From Chloroflexota bacterium (GTDB lineage Bacteria; Chloroflexota; Anaerolineae; Aggregatilineales; Phototrophicaceae): 64,000 bases of DNA. The DNA lies in NCBI GenBank assembly GCA_028875245.1, contig JAPPEU010000057.1, forward strand, positions 37,489-101,488, written 5' to 3'. A program made the position numbers and the translations under genes. Positions 44,701 through 54,743 of the stretch are shown here, piece after piece. The notes beneath the pieces are model-generated. The model saw only the letters and a list, made by a program, of their open reading frames with translations. It was not told where the DNA came from and did no database searches. How positions within the stretch are numbered: position 1 is the first letter of the stretch; each line of letters begins with the position of its first letter.

Positions 44701-46782
44701 ATGAGTTTTGAGCTTGGCTTCGATATTGGCGGCACCTTCACCGATTTTGCGCTCGTGAACACTGAGAGCGGCGAACTTGCGGTTTTCAAAGCGTTGACCA
44801 CGCCGGAGCAGCCTGAGCTTGGCGCGCTGGACGGCCTGGCCGCCTTACTTTCCCAACGCGGATTAAGCCATCATCAATTGCTCAACATCTTCCATGGCAC
44901 GACATTAGTCGCCAACACGCTCATCGAGCATAAAGGCGCGCTGGTGGGCCTGCTGACCACGGCCGGTTTTCGCGATATCCTGGAGATGCGCAGCGAGCAG
45001 CGTTACGCCATATACGATCTCTTTCTGCAGTATCCGCCGCCGCTGAGCCCGCGCTACCTCCGGCGCGGAATCAAAGAGCGGGTCGACCGCGATGGCAACA
45101 TCCTCGAAGCTGTGTCTGAAGCGGATGTACGGCGAGCTGTGGCCGATTTTCAGCGGCAAGGCGTTGAGGCAATCGCCGTCGCCTGCCTGCATTCTTATCG
45201 CAATCCCGCCAACGAGCGGCGCATCGCCGAGCTGGTTCGGGCGCTGTGGCCCGCTGTCCCGGTGACCCTGTCCAGCGAAATCGCGCCGGAGATACGCGAA
45301 TACGAACGGAGCTCGACGACGGTCGCCAACGCTTACGCCTTGCCGCTGATGTCCTGTTATTTGCGGACGCTTGAAGAGCAACTGGCGTCGGCCGGTTTCG
45401 GCGGCAACTTCTATCTGATGCTATCATCGGGCAGTTCGGCGCTGGCGTCTGCGGCTCGCTCGCAGCCCATCCGACTGGTGGAATCGGGGCCCGCGGCCGG
45501 GGCGCTGGCCGCCGCTTATTTTGGCGGGTTGGCCGGCCATAAGGACCTGGTTTCATTTGACATGGGCGGGACGACGGCGAAAGTGGCGCTCGTCCACGAT
45601 GGACAGCCGGCGCGGGCATCCCAACTGGAAGTCGCCCGTGTGCATCGCTTCACAAAGGGCAGCGGCTATCCCTTGCAGTTTCCCACCGTCGATATTCTGG
45701 AGAGCGGCGCCGGTGGCGGCAGCATCGCCTGGGTGGACAAGCTCGGCTTGCTCAAGGTCGGGCCACAGAGCGCCGGCTCAGCCCCCGGCCCGGCCTGTTA
45801 TGGCTTCGGCGGCGCGCAGCCAACGGTGACCGATGCCGACCTGGTGCTGGGTTATTTGAACCCGGATTACTTCCTGGGCGGCGCGATGACGCTGGATATG
45901 GCCGCGTCCGAGCGGGCTTTGGCGCCAGTGGCCGAGGCCTTCGGCTGGACGATCGTCCAAACGGCCGCTGCCATTCATCAATTGGTGAATGAGAACATGG
46001 CGGCTGCCGCCCGCATTCACATCCTGGAAGCGGGGCGCGATCCGCGCAATTACGCCATGCTCTGCTTTGGCGGCGCTGGCCCGGCCCATGCCGCCGGCGT
46101 CGCGGAGATTCTGGGGCTCGCCGAAGTGATCGTCGCCCCTGGCGCGGGCGTCGCCTCCGCTATCGGCCTGCTCATCGCGCCGATCGCCTTCGATTTTTCG
46201 CATTCATACCCGACGCTGCTGGCGGCGGCCGATTGGCGCGCCGTCGCTGATCTCTTCGCCGAGATGGAAACGCGGGGGCGGGAGATGCTGCGGCCGGCCG
46301 GCATTGCCGAATCGGAGACCAGTATCGAACGCGGCGTTGACGGGCGCTTTCAAGGACAGCTGCACGAGATTCAAGTGCCGCTGCCGGCTGCGCTCAGCGC
46401 GATGGACGCCGAGGAATTCATCAGCCGGTTCAAAGCCCGCTATCGCGAACTTTATCATTACGTGCCGGCGCACACGCCCATCGAATTGCTGACCTGGCGC
46501 GTTCGTGTATCCGGCGCGCGAAGGCCCGTGAAACCGGCGCGACTGCCGGAAACCGACGCCGACCCGGGCCCGGCTTGCAAAGGCGAGCGCCGCGTTTATT
46601 TTCCCGAGCGCGCCGACTTCGTCATGGCGTCGGTCTTTGATCGCTACCGCCTCTGCGCCGGCATGAGTTTTCAGGGCCCGGCGGTCGTCGAAGAGCGCGA
46701 ATCGACGATCGTCCTGCCGCCGGGAATGCGGGCGACGGTGGATGCCTACGGCAATGTGCACTTGATTCGCGCGCGCGTTTAG
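44701..46782 (+). CDS. hyuA: Hydantoinase/oxoprolinase subunit A
   Basis: LGFDIGGTFTDFALVNTESGE; HGTTLVANTLIEHKGALVGLLTTAGFRDILEMRSE; FDMGGTTAKV. Confidence 0.9.
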   Translation: MSFELGFDIGGTFTDFALVNTESGELAVFKALTTPEQPELGALDGLAALLSQRGLSHHQLLNIFHGTTLVANTLIEHKGALVGLLTTAGFRDILEMRSEQRYAIYDLFLQYPPPLSPRYLRRGIKERVDRDGNILEAVSEADVRRAVADFQRQGVEAIAVACLHSYRNPANERRIAELVRALWPAVPVTLSSEIAPEIREYERSSTTVANAYALPLMSCYLRTLEEQLASAGFGGNFYLMLSSGSSALASAARSQPIRLVESGPAAGALAAAYFGGLAGHKDLVSFDMGGTTAKVALVHDGQPARASQLEVARVHRFTKGSGYPLQFPTVDILESGAGGGSIAWVDKLGLLKVGPQSAGSAPGPACYGFGGAQPTVTDADLVLGYLNPDYFLGGAMTLDMAASERALAPVAEAFGWTIVQTAAAIHQLVNENMAAAARIHILEAGRDPRNYAMLCFGGAGPAHAAGVAEILGLAEVIVAPGAGVASAIGLLIAPIAFDFSHSYPTLLAAADWRAVADLFAEMETRGREMLRPAGIAESETSIERGVDGRFQGQLHEIQVPLPAALSAMDAEEFISRFKARYRELYHYVPAHTPIELLTWRVRVSGARRPVKPARLPETDADPGPACKGERRVYFPERADFVMASVFDRYRLCAGMSFQGPAVVEERESTIVLPPGMRATVDAYGNVHLIRARV

Positions 46783-46803
46783 ACCAAGTGGGAGACTGGC
46801 GAC

Positions 46804-47571
46804 ATGCGCATCTTGTGGATAGACCCCATCGTGGAGGACAAGCCCTATGTGAGCGCCTTGCGCGCCGCTCTGGGCGCTGCCCGGCGGCCGGAGACGGATG
46901 TGGAAATCAGCTCGCTGCCGGCGGGTCCAGCGCCGCGGCACCTGCGTTATCATGCCTATGAGGCGCTGGTCGTCGGCGAGATCGTCAAGACGGTCTATCG
47001 CCTGGCAGCGGATTATGACGCCTTTGTCATCGGCTGCTTTTATGACTTGGCCCTGCGAGAAGCGCGCGAGGTCTCCGGCAGAGCCATCGTCACCGCCCCC
47101 TGCGAAGCATCGATTGCGATAGCCAGCCAGTTGGGGAACAGCTTTTCGGTCCTGGTCGGCGCGAGCAAAGCGATCCCCAAAATGCGCGAGAATATCCGCG
47201 CTTACGGCTTCGAGCATCGCCTGAGGTCCATGCGACCGCTGGATATGGAGGTCTTGGAGTTTCAGTCGCAGGCGGAGCGCGCGCTGGAAGCGATGCTGCG
47301 CGAAGGAAAGAAAGCGGTGGAAGAGGATCAGGCCGAGGTCATCGTGCTCGGCTGCAGCGCTGAAGTCGGCTTTCATCGGACGCTGCAGGATGCGCTCGGC
47401 GTCCCCGTCATTGACTCGGCGCTGGCGCCCTTCAAATACGCCGAATTCCTGGCGGAGACGGCGAATCGCTTTGGCTGGCATCCGAGCCGCCGCTGGGGCA
47501 GCGAGCCGCCGCCGAAGCGTGAAATCGACGGTTGGCGTCTCTTCTCGGGGAAAGAATGCGATGATGGCTGA
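46804..47571 (+). CDS. Aspartate/glutamate (hydantoin) racemase family protein
   Basis: GCFYDLALREAREVSGRAIVTAPCEASIAIA; VIVLGCSAEVGFHRTLQDALGVPVIDSA. Confidence 0.8.
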   Translation: MRILWIDPIVEDKPYVSALRAALGAARRPETDVEISSLPAGPAPRHLRYHAYEALVVGEIVKTVYRLAADYDAFVIGCFYDLALREAREVSGRAIVTAPCEASIAIASQLGNSFSVLVGASKAIPKMRENIRAYGFEHRLRSMRPLDMEVLEFQSQAERALEAMLREGKKAVEEDQAEVIVLGCSAEVGFHRTLQDALGVPVIDSALAPFKYAEFLAETANRFGWHPSRRWGSEPPPKREIDGWRLFSGKECDDG

Positions 47572-49291
47572 AAATGCTCTGGACCCGCTCACATTGGAAA
47601 TCTTGTGGCAGCGGCTGATCACCGTCGCTGATCAAATGTCGACGACGCTGGCGCGGACGGCATTCTCCACCACCATCACCGCGTCGAACGACTACGGCTG
47701 CGTGCTGATTGACGCCGACGCCCAATGCGTCGCCCATGCGCATCGCAGCCTGCCGATCTTCAACCGCACCATGCCATACACGACCGCCATCGTCCTGGAG
47801 AAATTCGGCCGCGAGAATATCCGGCCCGGCGATGTCTTCATATCGAATGATCCCTGGGAGAACGCCGGCCACAACCCGGACATCACGGTGATCACGCCCT
47901 TTTTCAAAGCCGGCCTGCTGGTGGGTTTCGCCGCCAGCATCGCCCACCACGCCGATGTTGGTGGCGCGGTCGATACGAATCAAGTGCGCGACAGCTATGA
48001 AGAAGGGCTTCTCATACCGCTGGTTCAGCTTTATCGCGCCGGCGAGATCAACCAAACCGCGCTCGACTTTGTCGCCGCCAATGTGCGCCTGCCAACTGCG
48101 GTCATCGGCGATATTCATGCCCAGGTCGCCGCCAACCAGACCGGCGCGGAACGCTGCCTGGCGCTGCTGGATGAATACGGCCTGGACGATCTGCGGGCCA
48201 TCGCGGCGGAGATTCACAGTCGTTCGGAGAGGGCGATGCGCGCGGCAATCGCAGCCCTGCCCGATGGCGTCTATCGCTCCCGGGTCGTGGTCGATGAGTT
48301 GGACCAGCCATTGCAATTGCGTTGCCGGCTGGAAGTGCGCGCGGACGAGCTGTTTATCGACTTCAGCGGGACATCCCCCCAGCAGCCGCGCGGCGCGATC
48401 AACGTTACCTTCACCTTTACGCATGGTCAGATTTGCTACGCCTTAAAAGCGACCCTGCTGCCGGATGTGCCGGGCAATGATGGCTGCTACCGCCCGATCC
48501 AGGCCAGCGCCCCGCCGGGCTGCATCTTGAATGCGCAGCGCCCCGCCTCCGTCAGCCAGCGGCATCGCATCGGCGCGCATATCTTCGGCGCTGTGATTCA
48601 GGCCTTGGCGGAGGTGCTGCCGGACCGGGTGATCGCCGGCTCCGGCTTTCTCGTCAGTACGCGCGTCTTCGCCAATGCCTCCGCTGACGATGGCATCAGT
48701 CACTCGTATCTGTTCAGCGCGGGCGGCATGGGCGCCAGCTCGCGGAATAACGGGATCTCGACAGTGCAGGTGCCTGCTTTGGCGGGCGCGGTGCCGGTCG
48801 AGCTCTTCGAGATCGGCGTGCCAATCCTGACCCGCTGTCGCGAATTTGTGCCTGACACCGGCGGCGCCGGTCGGCAGCGCGGCGGTCTCGCCCAGCGCAT
48901 GGAGCTGGGCCTGCTGCCGGGGTTTGAGGGGCGGGCGACCGTGTCCGTGCATGCGGCCGGGCAGAATGTGCCGCCCTTCGGCTTATTTGGCGGGGAAGGC
49001 GGGTCGCCGGCCGAAATCCTGCGCGATGGCGCCGTCTTGAGCCGCGCCGAGAAAGTCCGTCATGCCAGCGCGCTGCCACTCGCCGATGCCGCTGCCACCG
49101 TCGGCTTCCAGACGGCAGCGGGCGGCGGCTATGGACCGCCAAGGGAACGGGCGCCGGAAACTGTGCAAGCGGACGCGCGCGACGGTCTGGTCTCGCTGGA
49201 GCGAGCGGCAGCGCTCTATGGCGTCGTGCTCGATCCGGAAACCTTGGAAATCGACCGGAACGCGACCGACGCCAAACGCAGAAGACTGTAG
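47561..49291 (+). CDS. hyuB: Hydantoinase/oxoprolinase subunit B
   Basis: LDPLTLEILWQRLITVADQMSTTLARTAFSTTITASNDYGC; FGGEGGSPAE; overlaps upstream stop. Confidence 0.9.
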   Translation: MMAENALDPLTLEILWQRLITVADQMSTTLARTAFSTTITASNDYGCVLIDADAQCVAHAHRSLPIFNRTMPYTTAIVLEKFGRENIRPGDVFISNDPWENAGHNPDITVITPFFKAGLLVGFAASIAHHADVGGAVDTNQVRDSYEEGLLIPLVQLYRAGEINQTALDFVAANVRLPTAVIGDIHAQVAANQTGAERCLALLDEYGLDDLRAIAAEIHSRSERAMRAAIAALPDGVYRSRVVVDELDQPLQLRCRLEVRADELFIDFSGTSPQQPRGAINVTFTFTHGQICYALKATLLPDVPGNDGCYRPIQASAPPGCILNAQRPASVSQRHRIGAHIFGAVIQALAEVLPDRVIAGSGFLVSTRVFANASADDGISHSYLFSAGGMGASSRNNGISTVQVPALAGAVPVELFEIGVPILTRCREFVPDTGGAGRQRGGLAQRMELGLLPGFEGRATVSVHAAGQNVPPFGLFGGEGGSPAEILRDGAVLSRAEKVRHASALPLADAAATVGFQTAAGGGYGPPRERAPETVQADARDGLVSLERAAALYGVVLDPETLEIDRNATDAKRRRL

Positions 49292-49313
49292 GGGCGCCTC
49301 GCTGAGACGCCCG
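49288..49313 (+). repeat. Family A hairpin supplying the HyuB stop codon
   Basis: gtaggggcgcctcgctgagacgcccg; TAG 49289-49291. Confidence 0.85.
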
Positions 49314-49315
49314 CT

Positions 49316-50188
49316 TTGCCAACCACACTTACGAGCGGAGAAGCGGTGCATAGCGGTGCAAGCGGGATAAAGATATGGTACACACTGGGCCGGCGGAATC
49401 CCGGGCTGCTCGCCGGCTTCCTGCTGCTTTTGCCTTTCCTGCTATTTGCTGCCTTGCCGTCGCTGTTCTCCACGCATGATCCCATCAAGACATCGATTCG
49501 CGAGTTGTACCGCCCGCCCAGCCCGGACCACTTCTTCGGCACCGATGAATTGGGGCGGGATGTTTATAGCCGCGTGGTGTATGGCGCGCGCATTTCACTC
49601 GCTTCGGCCGCGCTGATTATCGGCATCGCCTGTTTGATTGGCATGCTGCTCGGGACCATTGCCGGTTACTGGGGCGGCTGGAGCGACCGGATCATCATGA
49701 CGCTGGTGGACCTGGTGCTGGCTTTCCCCAGCTTGATATTGGCGCTGGCGGTGAGCGCGGCGTTGGGGCCCGGGCTGCGCAGCGCCATCATCGCGGCGGC
49801 GGCCGTCTGGTGGCCGGTTTACGCGCGGCTGCTGCGCGGCATCACGCTGCAATTGGCGGAGATGGAATATGTCACCGCGGCGCGGGCGATGGGGGCGTCG
49901 GCGCCGGTGATCATTCGGCGGCATATCTTGCCCAACGCCGTCTACGCTATCATCGTGCGCATCAGCATTGACCTGGGTTTGGCGGTGCTGCTGCTGGCCA
50001 GCCTCAGTTTCATCGGCCTGGGCGCCAGCGCGCCAACGCCGGAGTGGGGGGCCATGGTGGCTTGGGGGCGGCTCTATTTCCTGACTGAGTGGTGGATCGG
50101 CGGCTTCCCGGCGCTCGCGGTCACGCTGGTGGTCGTGGGCATCACCATGCTGGGCGATGGCTTGAATGATCTGCGCGCGGTACGCTAG
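49316..50188 (+). CDS. ABC permease (DppC-like)
   Basis: FGTDELGRDVYSRVVYGARISL; MEYVTAARAMGASAPVIIRRHILPNAVYAIIV; start codon uncertain. Confidence 0.9.
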   Translation: MPTTLTSGEAVHSGASGIKIWYTLGRRNPGLLAGFLLLLPFLLFAALPSLFSTHDPIKTSIRELYRPPSPDHFFGTDELGRDVYSRVVYGARISLASAALIIGIACLIGMLLGTIAGYWGGWSDRIIMTLVDLVLAFPSLILALAVSAALGPGLRSAIIAAAAVWWPVYARLLRGITLQLAEMEYVTAARAMGASAPVIIRRHILPNAVYAIIVRISIDLGLAVLLLASLSFIGLGASAPTPEWGAMVAWGRLYFLTEWWIGGFPALAVTLVVVGITMLGDGLNDLRAVR

Positions 50189-50201
50189 TTTGGCGGATAG
50201 A

Positions 50202-50226
50202 GGGCGAGCGACCGTCTCGCCCTTAC
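50202..50226 (-). repeat. Family A hairpin
   Basis: gggcgagcgaccgtctcgcccttac. Confidence 0.8.
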
Positions 50227-50273
50227 GAAATCTTGGCGCTGAGAATAATAGCGAATAGGATTGACTTAACGAG

Positions 50274-51380
50274 ATGGACGCAAACGCTCGATATGACAAA
50301 TTGTACGCGCTAATGCGGGCGGCGGGGCTGGACGTGATCGCGCTGATACCGGGACCCAACCACCGCTATCTCACCGGCGCGGTTCACTACGTGTTGGAAC
50401 GCCCCATCGTCACCTTTTATACGCTCGGCCAGCCTCCGATCGCGGTCATTCCCGAGCTGGAAATCCCCCTGTTCGAGCGGCATGCGACGCCGGCGGAGTT
50501 GATTGCCTACAGCGACGCGGAGGGGTATGCCAGCGCCTTTCGTTCCGCGCTGGACCGGCTCGGCGCGCGCGGGAAGACCATCGGCGTCGAAGGCTTGCAC
50601 ATGCGCTTTTTCGAAGGCGAGATCATTCGGGCGAGCGCTCCCGAGGCAAAACTTGTCGATGCGACGGAACCCTTGGCGGAATTGCGAATCATCAAGGACG
50701 CCGGCGAGATCGCCTTGCTGCGGCGGGCAATCGACATTTCGGAGCGGGCTTTGCAGGCGATGTTCGACCAAGTGAAAGTCGGCATGAGCGAGATAGAAGC
50801 GGCGGCGATTTTGGAGGATCACATCAAGGGACTCGGCGGCGACGGGCTTTCCTTCGGCACGATACTCCATGCCGGCGACAATACGGCGCTGCCGCATTCA
50901 GGTCCGCTGGATTATCGCATTCAACATGGCGATCCGCTCATCGTCGATTTCGGCGCGACCTACAAGGGATACTGCGCCGATATCACGCGCACGGTTTTCA
51001 TCGGCGCGGTAAGCGATGAGCAGCGGGCTTTCTACGCCGTCGTGCAAGAGGCGAACGAAGCGGGCAGACGGGCGGCGCGCCCGGGCGTCAGCTGCGAGTC
51101 GGTGGATGTGGCGGCGCGGCAAGTCTTCATCGACGCCGGCTATGAACATCTGATTCGGCATCGAACGGGGCACGGCTTGGGCATGGAAGCGCACGAAGCG
51201 CCTTATATCGTGATTGGCAATAAGCAGATTCTGGAGCCGGGCATGGTCTTCACTATCGAGCCGGGCATCTATCGCATGGGTGAAATCGGCGTGCGCATCG
51301 AGGATAATATGCTGATAAGCGAAGACGGTGCTGAGAGCCTGACGACTTTCCCCCGCGACTTGCTTATCATTGAAGCCTGA
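50274..51380 (+). CDS. M24 family metallopeptidase (Xaa-Pro aminopeptidase-like)
   Basis: DPLIVDFGATYKGYCADITRTVFIG; HRTGHGLGMEAHEAPYI; FTIEPGIYRMGEIGVRIED. Confidence 0.9.
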   Translation: MDANARYDKLYALMRAAGLDVIALIPGPNHRYLTGAVHYVLERPIVTFYTLGQPPIAVIPELEIPLFERHATPAELIAYSDAEGYASAFRSALDRLGARGKTIGVEGLHMRFFEGEIIRASAPEAKLVDATEPLAELRIIKDAGEIALLRRAIDISERALQAMFDQVKVGMSEIEAAAILEDHIKGLGGDGLSFGTILHAGDNTALPHSGPLDYRIQHGDPLIVDFGATYKGYCADITRTVFIGAVSDEQRAFYAVVQEANEAGRRAARPGVSCESVDVAARQVFIDAGYEHLIRHRTGHGLGMEAHEAPYIVIGNKQILEPGMVFTIEPGIYRMGEIGVRIEDNMLISEDGAESLTTFPRDLLIIEA

Positions 51381-51457
51381 GACAGGCCAACTCGTACCGC
51401 CGCCGACCACGTGATAAACTGACCGAAGCGAAGAGTGATTAGAGGAGATTCTGTAGG

Positions 51458-52282
51458 ATGAACACCGACTTAACAAAGGAACAGATCAATTTTTATCAAG
51501 AGAATGGCTACATCATCATTGAAAACTTTTTGTCGCCGGAAGAACTGGAGACTTGGCGGCAGCGCGTTGACGATGCGGTGGAGCGGCGCGGAAACCGCAA
51601 GCTGGCTGATAGGAGCGAAGTGGACGACGAGAGCGAAGAAGGCAAATATCGCCGCCTGCGCTTTGTACAGCGTCTCAATCTGTGGACCGACCACGCGGGC
51701 ATGCGCGAACTGATGCTTGACCCGCGTTTGGGCAAAATGGCGAGCGAGCTGGCGGGCGTCGATGGCATGCGCATCTGGCACGATCAAGCCTTGAACAAGC
51801 AGCCTTGGGCCAACCCGACCGGCTGGCACCTGGATAATCCCCTCTGGTCTTATTCCTCGCGCGACGCCCTCAGTATTTGGGTGGCGCTGGACGACGCCAC
51901 GCTGCAAAACGGCTGCCTATACTTCCTCCCCGGCGCGCACAAAACCGCCACATTCGACACTTCGAATATTGGCCCCAATATCAGCGATCTCTTCGATCTC
52001 TATCCACAGTGGGCGGAATTGGAGTCCGCCCCGGCGCCGATGAAGGCCGGGTCCTGCTCCTTCCACAACGGTCTGATGCCGCATGGAGCGGGCGCAAATA
52101 TGACGCCGGGCTGGCGGCGGGCGATGACCTGCGGCTATATGCCTGATGGCTCAACTTTTAATGGCATTCAGAATATCCTGCCGCAGGATGTTTTCGAGTC
52201 GCTGGAAATCGGTGATGTATTTGATGATGACAGCAGGAATCCGCTGATTTGGCATAAGACGAAGCCCTACGTGACCGCATGA
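51458..52282 (+). CDS. Phytanoyl-CoA dioxygenase family protein 2
   Basis: FYQENGYIIIENFLSPEEL; GWHLDNPLWSYSS. Confidence 0.85.
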   Translation: MNTDLTKEQINFYQENGYIIIENFLSPEELETWRQRVDDAVERRGNRKLADRSEVDDESEEGKYRRLRFVQRLNLWTDHAGMRELMLDPRLGKMASELAGVDGMRIWHDQALNKQPWANPTGWHLDNPLWSYSSRDALSIWVALDDATLQNGCLYFLPGAHKTATFDTSNIGPNISDLFDLYPQWAELESAPAPMKAGSCSFHNGLMPHGAGANMTPGWRRAMTCGYMPDGSTFNGIQNILPQDVFESLEIGDVFDDDSRNPLIWHKTKPYVTA

Positions 52283-52389
52283 TCGCCAGACGAACACGCG
52301 AGCGACTGAGAGTCGACGGTAATTCGCAATCTTCATAAAACGCGCTAAAATGTCCGCACAGACAAATTGTATTGAGTGAGAAACAGAAA

Positions 52390-53427
52390 ATGTCAGAATT
52401 GAAAGAACTGCGCGTCTCTAACGACGCTATGAACGAGCCGGAAGAGTTGCAGCGCCGGCTAGACGATGAGGGCTATCTCTTCTTCAAGCGGCTGGTGGCA
52501 CCCGACAAACTCTGGGAGCTGCGCCGTGAGATGATGAGCATGATCCAGCAGGTCGGCTGGCTGGTCGCGGGGACAGACCCGATGGACGGCATCGCCGATA
52601 TCAATATGCGCTATACCGAAGGCGACAACGAATACAGCGCCGGTTATGCCGAGGTTTACAAAATCGAGAACTTTCACCGTTCGGCGCACTGGCCGGAGTT
52701 TCTTGAGATTATCGAGAAAATGGTTGGGCAGCCGATCATGGCGCATCCGCAGAAGATCGCCCGTATATGGTTCCCCAAATACACCGAGCATACGACGCCC
52801 AAACATCAGGACTTCGTTCACTTCCAGGGCAGCTTCGACAATATCACCTGTTGGGCGCCGATCGGCGATTGCCCGGTTGAGCTGGGCGGCCTGGCGGTGA
52901 TTCCGAAATCACACAAGGTCAATCGCGTGCTTGACCATCACTTTTCGCTGGGCGCCGGCGGGCTGATTGTTCACGAAGACGAGCACGAAGAAATTAATCC
53001 CGTTTGGCACAGCACAAATTACGAAGCGGGCGACGCGCTCTTCTTCCCGGCGTTGACGATCCACCAGGCCCTGCCGAACTACACCGAAGACAAACTGCGC
53101 CTCTCGCTGGACAACCGTTATATGCTCGTGGGCGACAAAGTCGCGGAGCACATGCTGAAGCCGCATGATCCCAGCCAACTCACCTGGGACGACATTTACC
53201 CGCATTGGCAGCATGACGACCTGAAGTATTACTGGAAGCATTACGAAAATCCGGTTGTCGAGCGCGACCTGAGCTTTGGCGACAAGGCGCGAGTGGAAGT
53301 GATTGAATTGGCGCGCGAAGGCAACGAGCAGGCCATCTATGCCTTGACGCGCGGCGCCAAGAACAGTCCCGATACCGTAACGTCGGAAGTGTGGGCTGTT
53401 TTGGACGAGCTCGGCGTCGAGGTTTAG
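52390..53427 (+). CDS. Phytanoyl-CoA dioxygenase family protein 3
   Basis: LDDEGYLFFKRLVAPDKLWELRREM; PKHQDFVHFQGS. Confidence 0.8.
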   Translation: MSELKELRVSNDAMNEPEELQRRLDDEGYLFFKRLVAPDKLWELRREMMSMIQQVGWLVAGTDPMDGIADINMRYTEGDNEYSAGYAEVYKIENFHRSAHWPEFLEIIEKMVGQPIMAHPQKIARIWFPKYTEHTTPKHQDFVHFQGSFDNITCWAPIGDCPVELGGLAVIPKSHKVNRVLDHHFSLGAGGLIVHEDEHEEINPVWHSTNYEAGDALFFPALTIHQALPNYTEDKLRLSLDNRYMLVGDKVAEHMLKPHDPSQLTWDDIYPHWQHDDLKYYWKHYENPVVERDLSFGDKARVEVIELAREGNEQAIYALTRGAKNSPDTVTSEVWAVLDELGVEV

Positions 53428-53471
53428 TTAAGGCGCTCTTCCGGTCGGCAGATAATAGTGGGAGGGTCCCG

Positions 53472-54617
53472 ATGACGTACCCGGAATTGTCTGAAGTGCG
53501 CAAGACGCTGCGCGTCGATTGGTACCGCTGCAAGACGCGTCCCGGGTTGCTGCGTGAAATGTCTCGGCGCAGCGACGCGCAAGGTTGGTTTCAAGCCGGC
53601 GGGCACCTGGCGCTTTTCATCTTCACTGGCGCGCTTGTTTTCTACTTTTGGTCGCATGAACTCTGGCTGGCGATGCTGCTCGCGCTGTTTTGTCACGGCA
53701 CAGTGACCTCGTTCTTCCGCGGTATAGCGCCGCATGAGCTAGGGCATGGCACTGTTTTCAAGACGAAATGGCTCAACAAGGCTTTTTTGTACCTGTTCAG
53801 CTTGATCGGCTGGTGGGACCACTTTGATTACGCCAGCAGCCATACCTATCACCATCGCTACACCTTGCATCCGGAGGGAGACCGCGAGGTGCTGCTGCCG
53901 ATAGAGCCGTCGCTGGCTTCGACATTCATGCTGCAGATGTTCACTATCAATCTCTTGACGCCGCCCGGGCGCAGCATCCACCGCGGCGGATTGATCTCCA
54001 CGGTGATTATGACGGCGCTTGGCGCGGTCGGCCGCTTGCCACCGGACAAGGAATGGCTGCGGGCGCTTCATCTCGACCAGCCGGAGGAGCGTCAGAACTC
54101 GGTCCTGTGGTCGCGCGCGTTACTGCTTTTCCACGGATCGGTCCTGGTCATCGCTATCATCACCGGCTTGTGGGTTTTGCCGCTGATACTCTCGGTCTCA
54201 GTCTTCATCGGCAACGGGCTGGGCTATTTCGTCGGCTTGCCACAGCATTGCGGCTTGCGCGATCACACCAGCGACTTCCGCAAGAACACGCGCTCGATGA
54301 AGCTGAATCCGCTCTTCGACTTTCTATATTGGCGGATGGGCTGGCATATCGAGCATCACATGTTTGCCGGCGTGCCTTGCTACAACCTGGCGAAGATTCA
54401 TAAGGAAGTCGCCCATGACATGCCGGCGCCGCGCACACTGATCGGCGCCTGGAAAGAAATGCGCGAAACCTGGCGGCGGCAGAAGATTGATCCAGACTAC
54501 CAGTACGATACGCCCCTGCCGGCAACGGCGAAGCATGCCCGCGAAGATAGGCCCGAAAAGCAACTGGAAGGCTCAATCGGGGAGTTGGCGCCGGCTGGCT
54601 TGCAGGAGAGTCCCTAA
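53472..54617 (+). CDS. Fatty acid desaturase, copy 1
   Basis: His boxes HELGHG, HTYHHRYT, HIEHHMF. Confidence 0.9.
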   Translation: MTYPELSEVRKTLRVDWYRCKTRPGLLREMSRRSDAQGWFQAGGHLALFIFTGALVFYFWSHELWLAMLLALFCHGTVTSFFRGIAPHELGHGTVFKTKWLNKAFLYLFSLIGWWDHFDYASSHTYHHRYTLHPEGDREVLLPIEPSLASTFMLQMFTINLLTPPGRSIHRGGLISTVIMTALGAVGRLPPDKEWLRALHLDQPEERQNSVLWSRALLLFHGSVLVIAIITGLWVLPLILSVSVFIGNGLGYFVGLPQHCGLRDHTSDFRKNTRSMKLNPLFDFLYWRMGWHIEHHMFAGVPCYNLAKIHKEVAHDMPAPRTLIGAWKEMRETWRRQKIDPDYQYDTPLPATAKHAREDRPEKQLEGSIGELAPAGLQESP

Positions 54618-54743
54618 GGTTTACCGCGGAAGCCGAGTGACGGCAATCAGTTTACGTGTTGTAAGGAATCCGTAACCGGTCACTCGCGCCTTCAATTTGG
54701 CGGTGCTTCCGCGTCCAAATCTTGGAGGAACAGGAGGCGAGCC

